A stretch of DNA of 11,612 bases from NCBI GenBank assembly GCA_964575675.1, contig CAZNRY010000133.1, positions 1 to 11,612 on the forward strand, written 5' to 3'. The notes beneath the pieces were generated by a model. It was not told the origin of the DNA. It did not search any database and saw only the letters and a program-made list of their open reading frames with translations. Below, in pieces: positions 1 to 5,964 of the stretch (position 1 is the first letter of the stretch; every line of letters begins with the position of its first letter). The stretch comes from CAZNRY01 sp964575675. Lineage in GTDB: Bacteria; Eisenbacteria; RBG-16-71-46; CAIMUX01; VGJL01. A program made the translations under genes and the position numbers.

Positions 1-269
1 ACGAGCACAGCGTCGATCGCCTGATCAAGCAGGCCGCCGAGCGCGATGCCGAGGCGGTGGATTTTTACCACTTCACCAGCGGCATCACCCAATTGCCCAT
101 GGAAGACCGGGTCGAAATCATCCGCATGATGTGGACCGTGGTCTTTGCCGACCGGCAGAACCACGAGCTCGAAGACAATATGGTCTGGCGCATTGCCGAA
201 CTGATCGGCGTGTCCGCGCGCGACCGCACCGTGTTGCGCAACCAGATCGGCAAGAGCGCCAAAGCCTGA
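1..269 (+). CDS. TerB-domain (tellurite-resistance-like) protein, 3' end only
   Basis: The reading frame is already open at base 1 and ends with TGA at 267-269, leaving 88 complete residues of a C-terminus. It is a compact all-helical stretch with the segments VDFYHFTSGI, RVEIIRMMWTVVFADRQNHELED and MVWRIAELIGVS. The acidic pattern ADxxxHELED followed by a hydrophobic helix is typical of the TerB/DjlA-like fold (COG4103-type proteins), which is common beside housekeeping genes in Alphaproteobacteria. The fold is thought to bind metal ions, but the cellular role of these stand-alone proteins is not established. The gene converges on the next one, with 13 bases between stop codons. Its origin may differ from the rest of the window (see the junction near 405). 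The family call is fairly secure; the alphaproteobacterial origin is inferred from resemblance only. Confidence 0.7.
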   Translation, partial: EHSVDRLIKQAAERDAEAVDFYHFTSGITQLPMEDRVEIIRMMWTVVFADRQNHELEDNMVWRIAELIGVSARDRTVLRNQIGKSAKA

Positions 270-283
270 ACTCGCACCAGGCT
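263..283. terminator. weak stem-loop between convergent stop codons
   Basis: AGCCTG (263-268) can pair with CAGGCT (278-283) around a 9-base loop. It lies exactly between the stop codons of the two convergent genes, where a shared bidirectional terminator would be expected. There is no T-tract on either side and the stem is only 6 bp, so this could be chance. Confidence 0.22.
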
Positions 284-408
284 CAGTTCCGCACGTCCCA
301 GGCGGTAAACTTGCCGATGATGTCCACCTTGTCATTGGCACCATCCAACTTGCCCGACGCCTCGGCCCCCTGCCGGGCCAGCCCATTTGCACCCGGATTG
401 GCCCGCCC
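283..408 (-). other. Foreign-looking 40-residue tail and probable junction
   Basis: The last 40 codons of the M16 frame encode a tail ending NDKVDIIGKFTAWDVRN that does not resemble the end of any M16 protein I know. About 32 of the 40 codons end in G or C, so the tail is coding-like and probably the true C-terminus of another gene. It uses AAT, GGT, TTT and TTG more freely than the M16 body. The switch falls at about 400-412, in the low-complexity stretch GCCCGCCCGCCG. I cannot name the donor gene. A position next to the alphaproteobacterial-type TerB gene suggests that bases 1 to ~405 are one piece of DNA joined to another. Confidence 0.5.
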
Positions 409-2793
409 GCCGAAATAGGCGTCCTTCTCGAATGCGCTCGCGAAGAACATGGAGCCGACCCCGTAGGAGAGGCCCTCCTTCTGGCGGATCCTCGCCGCGA
501 GGCGGGAGTTCAGGCCGCTTCCTCCGGTCATGAAGTTGCCGAGCATCAGCGCCGGGTAATCGGGATCGTCGTCGCGCATTGGGATCTTCAGCCCGGCTGC
601 GAAGACGGCGTTCTCCTTATCCGGCGTTTCGATCCTCTCGTGGATCGGCGCGACCTCGCGCCAGGCGGGGCGAAGGCGCGCGAACGGTTTCGCACTTTTC
701 CAGTCGCCGAACAGCTCGCCGGCTAGCGTCCGCACCGTTTCGGGATCGACGTCGCCGACGACCGCAATCTGCGCCGCGGAGGCGCCGTAGAAGTCCGCAT
801 GGAAACGCTTGAGCTCGTCGAGCGAGACCGCCTGGATGCGGGCGATCCGCTCTTCGGGGGTCGCAACGTACCTGACGTCATCTGCCGGGTAGGCGTTCAC
901 GTGCCGCTGCATGGCCGTGAATGCCTTGGCGAACGGCTCGCTCTTCTCGGCCTCCAGGTCGAGGAGTTTCTCCTGCTTGAGTTGGGCGAACTCCGCCTCC
1001 GGGAAGGACGGTTCGCGGAGGATCTCGGCGAGAAGGCGCATCGCCTCGGGGAGTGTCTCCCTGGTCGCCTCGATGCTCCCTGCGACCTCGGTCGCGCCGC
1101 CCCCAACGTCGATGCGCGCCCTCATGCGGTCGGTCTCGTCCTGAATCTGCTGTCGCGTGCGGCCCGCCGTTCCCCGGGCGAGGATGCCCGCCGTCAGCTC
1201 GCCGATATCCGCCATGTTCTTGAGACTCTGCTCGTCGCCCATTCTTAGGTTCATCACGACCTGCACCGCCTCGCCGCGCGTCTTCTTCGCGAGGATGACG
1301 AGTCGCATCCCCGACTCCAGCGTCGTCCGCTGAATCGCGCGCTCGATTGACCCTGGTCTCGCGTCGAAATCCGCTCCCTGGGCCAATCCCTCCCCGCCTT
1401 GGTAGCCGTCGACGAGAGAGGATAGGTCGGGCGTGGCCGGAATCTCGGCCCGGGCCGGCTGTTTGGTCGGCGTGTAGATGCCTACGGTACGATTCGTCTC
1501 CGTCAGGTACGTGGCGGCGACGCGTTGTATGTCGGCCGCGGTGACGGCCTTGAGCCGGTCGCGATGGACGAAGATCAGCCTCCAATCGCCCATCGCCGAC
1601 CATTCGGAAAGGCCGATCGCGGCGCGCTGGCTGTTCCGCATCGAGAGCTCCCAATTCTTCAGCAGCCGCTCGCGCGCTCGCTCGACCTCCTCGGCCGTCG
1701 GCATCGCCTGGCCGGACGACTCGACCACGCGGATCATCTCATCGTGCGCCGCGTCGATGGATTGGCCGGTACGCGCTTCCGCCCGCGCGTAGAAGATCCC
1801 GGGCTCCGCAAGCTGGTACGCATCGCTGCTCACCGATGTCGCCTTCTTCCCCTCGATGAGAGCTTTGTACAACCTGCCCGACGGTTCGTTGGTCAGAATG
1901 TGGGAGAGCATCTCCATGGCCGGGAAATCAGGGTGAGAGCCGGCCGGAATGTGGTAGGCGAGCGCTATCATCTGCGTGTCGCCGACCCGGCGAAGGATCA
2001 CCGTTCGCTCGCCATCCTGCGCCGGCTCCTCCGTGTAGGTGCCGGGCAGCAGGCGGGACGGGCGGGGGATCCGGCCGAAGGTCGCCTGGATCATCCCAAG
2101 AGTCTTCTGGGCGTCGATGTTCCCCGCGACGACGAGGACCGCGTTATCCGGCTGGTAGTAGTTGCGGTAGAACGCCTGAACGCGCTCGACGGGCACACCC
2201 GTGACGTCCGAGCGGGTTCCGATCGTCGACTTGCCGTAGTTGTGCCAGAGGTAGGCCGTCGAGAAGACCCGTTCCTCGAGGACGCTCCGCGGGTTGTTCT
2301 CACCGGACTCGAGCTCATTGCGCACGACCGTGTTCTCCGAGGCCAGATCCTTCGCCGCGATGTTGCTGTTGACCATCCGGTCGGCCTCCATGTCCAGGGC
2401 CCAGGAGAGGTTGGAGTCGGTGGCCGCAAAGGTCTCGAAGTAGTTTGTCCGGTCGAACCAGGTAGAGCCATTGGAGCGGCAGCCGTGCGCCGTTTGCTCC
2501 TGCGAGATGTTCGGATGCCGCGGTGTTCCCTTGAATGCCAGGTGTTCGAGCAGGTGGGCCATCCCTGTCTCGCCGTACCCTTCGTGGCGGGAGCCGACGA
2601 GGTAGGTGATGCAAACGGTTGCCGTCTCCTTCGTCGGGTCCGGGAAGAGGAGTACGCGGAGCCCGTTGTCGAGGCGATACTCGCTGATCCCTTCAACGGT
2701 CGTGACCGGCTGCGACGCCCCCGAGGGAACGCTCGCGGTTCCCAGCCCGGCGGCGACAAACGAGGCGACGAGAATCGCGCGGATGCTTCTCAA
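283..2793 (-). CDS. Exported M16 (pitrilysin/insulinase-type) zinc metallopeptidase, C-terminus replaced
   Basis: An 836-residue protein with a signal peptide (MRSIRAILVASFVAAGLGTA, then a small-residue stretch), so it probably acts in the periplasm or outside the cell. The N-terminal M16 half carries the inverted zinc motif HLLEH at residues 80-84. The third ligand is E160 in VVRNELE, 76 residues after H84, as in active pitrilysins. The second M16 half has GELTAGIL in place of the zinc motif and is the non-catalytic partner. It keeps the conserved R-x-K-E-G-L-S-Y-G segment that helps bind substrate. Two-domain members of this type usually run about 100 residues past that segment. Here recognisable M16 sequence stops at FEKDAYFGG (about residue 796) and the last 40 residues are unrelated. 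The start is TTG (2791-2793), since AAGGAGG lies 7 bases upstream. Expected role: degrading peptides with a clamshell of two homologous halves. The truncated form may be a misassembly, or a dead or altered protein. Confidence 0.85.
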   Translation of the reverse strand: MRSIRAILVASFVAAGLGTASVPSGASQPVTTVEGISEYRLDNGLRVLLFPDPTKETATVCITYLVGSRHEGYGETGMAHLLEHLAFKGTPRHPNISQEQTAHGCRSNGSTWFDRTNYFETFAATDSNLSWALDMEADRMVNSNIAAKDLASENTVVRNELESGENNPRSVLEERVFSTAYLWHNYGKSTIGTRSDVTGVPVERVQAFYRNYYQPDNAVLVVAGNIDAQKTLGMIQATFGRIPRPSRLLPGTYTEEPAQDGERTVILRRVGDTQMIALAYHIPAGSHPDFPAMEMLSHILTNEPSGRLYKALIEGKKATSVSSDAYQLAEPGIFYARAEARTGQSIDAAHDEMIRVVESSGQAMPTAEEVERARERLLKNWELSMRNSQRAAIGLSEWSAMGDWRLIFVHRDRLKAVTAADIQRVAATYLTETNRTVGIYTPTKQPARAEIPATPDLSSLVDGYQGGEGLAQGADFDARPGSIERAIQRTTLESGMRLVILAKKTRGEAVQVVMNLRMGDEQSLKNMADIGELTAGILARGTAGRTRQQIQDETDRMRARIDVGGGATEVAGSIEATRETLPEAMRLLAEILREPSFPEAEFAQLKQEKLLDLEAEKSEPFAKAFTAMQRHVNAYPADDVRYVATPEERIARIQAVSLDELKRFHADFYGASAAQIAVVGDVDPETVRTLAGELFGDWKSAKPFARLRPAWREVAPIHERIETPDKENAVFAAGLKIPMRDDDPDYPALMLGNFMTGGSGLNSRLAARIRQKEGLSYGVGSMFFASAFEKDAYFGGRANPGANGLARQGAEASGKLDGANDKVDIIGKFTAWDVRN

Positions 2794-2807
2794 TGCTTGC
2801 CCTCCTT
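2791..2807 (-). promoter_or_regulatory. Shine-Dalgarno site deciding a TTG start for the M16 gene
   Basis: On the minus strand, AAGGAGG (2801-2807) lies 7 bases before TTG (2791-2793). There is no ATG in frame near the start of the signal peptide, and the charged n-region MRSIR begins directly at the TTG. Strong pairing to 16S rRNA may compensate for the weak start codon. Confidence 0.7.
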
Positions 2808-2831
2808 CTCGAATCCATGGACGACAGTGGG

Positions 2832-2845
2832 GATTCTATAGAATC
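2832..2845. promoter_or_regulatory. 14-bp perfect palindrome, candidate operator
   Basis: GATTCTATAGAATC reads identically on both strands and sits 39 bp upstream of the M16 start. It is AT-rich within otherwise GC-rich DNA. On the minus strand it contains TAGAAT, a 5/6 match to a -10 box, but I see no convincing -35 at the right distance. A dimeric regulator site overlapping the M16 promoter is a reasonable reading. No regulator is identified and function is inferred from symmetry and position alone. Confidence 0.35.
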
Positions 2846-2981
2846 GGTTCGGGGGTTCGATAGCCGCTTGTGCCGGATCCCCAGGGTCGGTCTCGGGAGG
2901 GGGCGCGTCCGGCTCGTCGGGCGAAGCTCAGGGTCCGATGCGTCCTTGACCGGATGAACCCCCCGCTTGATGATCGAATCG

Positions 2982-3031
2982 ACCCATGCTAAACATGGGT
3001 GCATCGAGATCGGACCCGTTCGGTCGAACGG
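2982..3031 (+). promoter_or_regulatory. Two tandem hairpins upstream of the lysine-rich micro-gene
   Basis: ACCCATG (2982-2988) pairs perfectly with CATGGGT (2994-3000) around the loop CTAAA. Fifteen bases later CCGTTC (3016-3021) pairs with GAACGG (3026-3031) around GGTC. The second hairpin ends 30 bases before the micro-gene start at 3062. Neither is followed by a T-tract, so they are not ordinary terminators. They could form a structured 5' leader for the small gene or be protein-binding inverted repeats. Stability and function are not shown. Confidence 0.35.
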
Positions 3032-3061
3032 ACGGCTGAAGCCAGATCTTCGGAGGGAATC

Positions 3062-3160
3062 ATGGGCAAAGAAAAGGACGTCAAGAAGGAAGACAAGAAG
3101 AAGCCGAAGAAGAGCCTGATGGAGAAGAGGGCGGAGAAGAAGGCAAAGAAGAGCGCTTAG
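3062..3160 (+). CDS. Lysine-rich 32-residue peptide
   Basis: ATG at 3062 is preceded by CGGAGGG (3051-3057), giving a strong ribosome binding site with about 5 bases of spacing. The frame ends with TAG at 3158-3160. The peptide begins MGKEKDVKKEDKKKPKKS and ends MEKRAEKKAKKSA. Nearly half the residues are lysine, with scattered Asp/Glu and no Cys, Trp, Tyr or Phe. The charge pattern suggests a disordered or single-helix, strongly basic peptide that could bind nucleic acid or ribosomes. Short lysine-rich ORFs of this general style occur in many bacteria and are usually uncharacterised. It lies between the divergent M16 gene and polB, 125 bp before polB, with structured RNA on both sides. The expression case rests on the ribosome binding site and clean reading frame; no function is assigned. 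A purine-rich stretch reading as Lys/Glu by chance is the main alternative. Confidence 0.6.
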   Translation: MGKEKDVKKEDKKKPKKSLMEKRAEKKAKKSA

Positions 3161-3198
3161 CCCCCGTCCGGCCGTACAGTTTCCGGTCTTCTCCTGGA

Positions 3199-3252
3199 GC
3201 CCCGGGCGAAGTCGGCGCCAAGCGCGCCGGCCGCTCCCGGGGCCTTCAGGCC
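3199..3252. repeat. Nested GC-rich inverted repeats between the micro-gene and polB
   Basis: GCCCCGGG (3199-3206) is complementary to CCCGGGGC (3236-3243). Inside that loop CGGCGC (3213-3218) pairs with GCGCCG (3224-3229). Immediately after, GGCC (3241-3244) can pair with GGCC (3249-3252) around TTCA, competing with the outer stem. It starts 39 bases after the micro-gene stop and ends just before the polB ribosome binding site. No T-tract follows, so it is either a Rho-type or structured boundary element or a leader structure for polB. GC-rich DNA makes such stems easier to find by chance. Confidence 0.35.
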
Positions 3253-3285
3253 CTAGTCCCGGCTGTGGGGGGGAGCTGTCTCGCG

Positions 3286-5601
3286 ATGCCTCTCGGGTTC
3301 CTGCTGCATCCGACCTACAGGATCGAGGACCGCTCGCCGGTCGTGCATCTGTTCGGAGTGCTCGATACGGGGGAGAGTTTCGTCGTGCGGGACCGGCGGA
3401 CCCGTCCCCACTTCTTCATCCGCGCGTTCGACGCGGGACGGGCGCTCTCGATCGCCGGCCGCGAGATCGTGATCGAACCCTCGGATCTCGTCTCGATTGC
3501 CCGAGAGCCGCTCGCCCGCCTTGTCGTCCGAACCCCGCCCGACACTCCGGCGATCCGCGACCGGCTGATCGCAGGCGGGGTTGTCTGTCTGGAGGCCGAC
3601 ATCCCATTTGCCACGCGGTTTCTGATCGACAAGGGCCTGCGCGGCGCGATGAGGATCGAAGGGCCTTCGCGGCCGGGCCGCCTGGTCGATCGGATTTTCG
3701 AGGACGTCGAACTCTTCCCGGCTGACTGGACGCCGGCCCTGGACGCTCTCTCGATCGACATCGAAACCGACGCGGCCGTGACCCGCCTGCTCTCGGTCGG
3801 CCTCTATTCCCCGGCCGTGTCCGAAGTTCACCTCGTGCACGCGAGCGGCTCTTCTCTCCCCCCCGAGGCGCGGGGCTACCCGGACGAGGCGGCCCTCCTC
3901 CGCGGCTTCCTCGATCGAGTGCGGGCGATCGATCCCGACATCCTTGTCGGATGGAATCTGATCGACTTCGATCTCTCCTTCCTCGAGACGCGATGCAAGG
4001 CCCTGCGGATCCCGTTGCACCTCGGGAGGGCGGAGATGCCATGCACGCTCCGCGTCGATCGGTCCTTCTGGGGTTCATCCCGCGCCTCGATTCCCGGGCG
4101 TGTCGCCCTGGACGGCGTGGCGCTGCTGCGCGGAGCGTTCGTGCGGCTCGACGACTATCGGCTCGATACCGCCGCCCGGTCGATTCTGGGGGAAGGAAAG
4201 CTCGTCGCCGGACACGGACGCGCGGCTTGGATCGAGGAGGCGTTTTCAGAGGATCTCGATCGTTTCATCGCCTACAACCTGACCGATGCGCGCCTCGCGT
4301 ACGGGATCATCGACAAGCTTCGCCTGATCCCCCTCGCCGTCCGGCGCAGCCTACTGACGGGGATGCCCCTCGACCGGGTCGGCGCCTCGATCGCCTCCTT
4401 CGACTTCCTCTACCTGCACGAGCTGCGCAAGATGGGGATCGTCGCTCCCAGCGTTGACGCGAACATCGAGACCGAGGCGACCGCCGGGGGATATGTCCTG
4501 GATGCAGAACCGGGGATTTACGATCAGATCCTCGTCTTCGACTACCGAAGCCTCTACCCGAGCCTCATCTTGACCTTCCATCTCGATCCCCTTTCCTACG
4601 TCCCGGATCCGGCGGCCGGCGAAGATCTCATCGCCGCCCCGAACGGCGCCCACTTCCGGCGCGGGGGAGGGATCCTCCCGGGACTCCTCGAGCGGTTCTT
4701 CCCCGAGCGAGAGGCCGCGAAGCAGCGCGGCGATGCGGCCGGATCGACGGCCTACAAGATCCTGATGAACTCCTTCTACGGCGTCCTGGGGACGCCCCGT
4801 TGCCGGTTCCACTCGCCCCCGACGGCCAACGCGATCACTAGCTTCGGACAGATGATCCTCCTCTGGACGAAGTCCTTCATGGAGGGCGAGGGATACCGCG
4901 TTCTCTACGGCGACACCGACTCGCTTTTCGTCGCGAGCGGGGCGCGCGACCATGCGGAGGCGAATAAGCTTGGAAGGACCCTCGCCGCCCGCGCGAACGC
5001 AGCGCTCACCCTCCACCTGCGCGAGACCTACCGCGTCGAGAGCAGGCTTCTGCTCCAGTTCGACCGGCTCTACGAACGCTTCTTCCTGCCGGGGCTGCGT
5101 CACTCGCGGACGGGAAGCAAGAAACGCTATGCGGGGCTGATCCGCCGCGGGGAGAAGTCGGAGATCGTTTTCACCGGACTCGAGTCGGCCCGCCGCGATT
5201 GGACCGAGATCGCAAAGGTTTTCCAGGGCGAGCTTCTGCGCCGCGTCTTTGCCGGCGAGCCGGTGGAGGAGTACATCCGCGACTTCGTCGACGACCTGCG
5301 CGCGGGAAAGCGCGACGGCGAGCTCGTCTACAAGAAGGCGCTCCGCAAGGATCCCGAGAAGTACACGAAGACGACGCCGCCCCACGTGAAGGCGGCGCGC
5401 CAGATGGCCGAGCGCGACGGCCGGCTCGTGAGCTACGTGATGACGACCGAGGGAGCCGAGCCGGCCGAGAACCCCCGCAACCCTCTCGACTACGATCACT
5501 ACGTCGAGAAACAGATACGGCCGGTTGCCGAGGCCGTCCTCGCGTGCCTGGGAACGAGTTGGGCGCGGGTCTGTTCGGGGCAAGCAGACATGTTCGGGTA
5601 G
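3286..5601 (+). CDS. polB: DNA polymerase II, family B, with 3'-5' exonuclease
   Basis: A 771-residue family B DNA polymerase, close in length to the E. coli Pol II (783). Exonuclease motifs are intact: Exo I DIE (D158, E160), Exo II N224-x4-D229 in GWNLIDFD, and Exo III Y330-x3-D334. Polymerase motifs are intact: motif A D419-YRSLYPS, motif B K491-x3-N495-S-F-Y-G, motif C YGDTDS (D543, D545), and KKRY at 612-615. It should be an active proofreading polymerase for translesion synthesis and replication restart, which is the known Pol II role. The last residues, QADMFG, resemble a sliding-clamp-binding peptide. ATG 3286 is chosen because GGGGGAG lies about 10 bases upstream. An in-frame GTG at 3265 has no ribosome binding site. 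The gene stands alone between structured spacers, with no SOS box that I could recognise upstream. Confidence 0.93.
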   Translation: MPLGFLLHPTYRIEDRSPVVHLFGVLDTGESFVVRDRRTRPHFFIRAFDAGRALSIAGREIVIEPSDLVSIAREPLARLVVRTPPDTPAIRDRLIAGGVVCLEADIPFATRFLIDKGLRGAMRIEGPSRPGRLVDRIFEDVELFPADWTPALDALSIDIETDAAVTRLLSVGLYSPAVSEVHLVHASGSSLPPEARGYPDEAALLRGFLDRVRAIDPDILVGWNLIDFDLSFLETRCKALRIPLHLGRAEMPCTLRVDRSFWGSSRASIPGRVALDGVALLRGAFVRLDDYRLDTAARSILGEGKLVAGHGRAAWIEEAFSEDLDRFIAYNLTDARLAYGIIDKLRLIPLAVRRSLLTGMPLDRVGASIASFDFLYLHELRKMGIVAPSVDANIETEATAGGYVLDAEPGIYDQILVFDYRSLYPSLILTFHLDPLSYVPDPAAGEDLIAAPNGAHFRRGGGILPGLLERFFPEREAAKQRGDAAGSTAYKILMNSFYGVLGTPRCRFHSPPTANAITSFGQMILLWTKSFMEGEGYRVLYGDTDSLFVASGARDHAEANKLGRTLAARANAALTLHLRETYRVESRLLLQFDRLYERFFLPGLRHSRTGSKKRYAGLIRRGEKSEIVFTGLESARRDWTEIAKVFQGELLRRVFAGEPVEEYIRDFVDDLRAGKRDGELVYKKALRKDPEKYTKTTPPHVKAARQMAERDGRLVSYVMTTEGAEPAENPRNPLDYDHYVEKQIRPVAEAVLACLGTSWARVCSGQADMFG

Positions 5602-5625
5602 TCCATTTCAGGCCTTCCACTTTGC

Positions 5626-5663
5626 CCGTTCCTGAACGGCGCGGCGCTTGCCGCAACCCGTTC
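5626..5663 (+). promoter_or_regulatory. Mutually exclusive hairpins after polB
   Basis: CCGTTC (5626-5631) can pair with GAACGG (5634-5639). The same GAACGG can instead pair with a second CCGTTC (5658-5663), enclosing a hairpin of GCGGC (5641-5645) and GCCGC (5650-5654) with a GCTT loop. The second fold has about 11 paired bases. A two-nucleotide loop makes the first fold unlikely as an intramolecular RNA hairpin, though it could be a DNA-level inverted repeat. The longer fold, 32 bases after the polB stop, is the best terminator-like candidate here but has no T-tract. Confidence 0.33.
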
Positions 5664-5705
5664 CGACCCGGACCCCGGCCACCTGCGCGGCAGAGACAGG
5701 GGACG

Positions 5706-5723
5706 GCCGACCCTGGAGTCGGC
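5706..5723 (+). terminator. Weak hairpin, possible terminator
   Basis: GCCGAC (5706-5711) pairs with GTCGGC (5718-5723) around CCTGGA, followed by TTCACCTT. The trailing run is only partly T-rich. It could terminate polB transcription but is weak by intrinsic-terminator standards. Confidence 0.22.
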
Positions 5724-5780
5724 TTCACCTTGAGACGGGCGTTGAGGGCGAGTAAATTGTGAACGGCTGCGGAGGAACCC

Positions 5781-5945
5781 ATGAGCGCTGTCTGCCACGC
5801 CGCAATGGAAGCCGGCTCGAAGCCTGCTCTTGACCGCGCCGGATCGGGTCCGCCGAAACGAGGCCCATCAATAGGATGGTGCTGCGGGATGATAGATGAT
5901 CGTCCCGAAGGAGCAACGGTTCTGTTCGATGGTCATGGGTGGTGA
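5781..5945 (+). CDS. Possible 54-residue leader ORF upstream of the aminotransferase
   Basis: ATG 5781 follows GGAGGAA (5771-5777) with ideal spacing, and the frame stays open to TGA at 5943-5945, only 19 bases before the aminotransferase ATG. The peptide begins MSAVCHAAMEAGSKPALDRA and ends with VLFDGHGW. It contains three cysteines and no clear hydrophobic segment. I recognise no family. A translated ORF ending just upstream of the next ribosome binding site could couple translation to the aminotransferase gene. Residue composition is not strongly protein-like and codon preference is less biased than in neighbouring genes, so a chance ORF is a serious alternative. Confidence 0.28.
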   Translation: MSAVCHAAMEAGSKPALDRAGSGPPKRGPSIGWCCGMIDDRPEGATVLFDGHGW

Positions 5946-5964
5946 GGAATGGGAGGAGATCGAC

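Larger units (their letters stand above)
5602..5964. other. Largely non-coding interval between polB and the aminotransferase gene
   Basis: This 363-base interval holds several short inverted repeats (5626-5663 and 5706-5723), an AT-richer patch around GAGTAAATTGTG (5749-5760) that could contain a start site, and one small ORF with a good ribosome binding site (5781-5945). I found no convincing -35/-10 pair: TTGACC at 5830-5835 has no matching -10 at 16-18 bases. No tRNA or classical intrinsic terminator is visible. Confidence 0.4.

Noticed and set aside
1525..2841. A 438-codon open frame on the plus strand opposite the M16 gene
   Set aside because: Antisense shadow of the M16 reading frame. 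Composition is Arg/Ala/Val-rich with no recognisable motif, and the M16 catalytic motifs are clear on the other strand.
2834..2845. TAGAAT in the palindrome as a definite -10 box for the M16 gene
   Set aside because: No acceptable -35 hexamer lies 16-18 bases upstream on the minus strand, so it is reported only as a palindrome.
3265..3285. GTG 3265 as an earlier start for polB
   Set aside because: It has no ribosome binding site upstream, and the G-rich stretch that would be codons 2-4 serves better as the Shine-Dalgarno for ATG 3286.
4351..5583. A 410-codon open frame on the minus strand opposite polB
   Set aside because: It runs antisense to the polymerase palm and thumb coding region and has no family features.
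5896..5964. ATG 5896 as the aminotransferase start
   Set aside because: The extra 23 residues are not family-like, and the site lacks the excellent GGGAGGAG that precedes ATG 5965.
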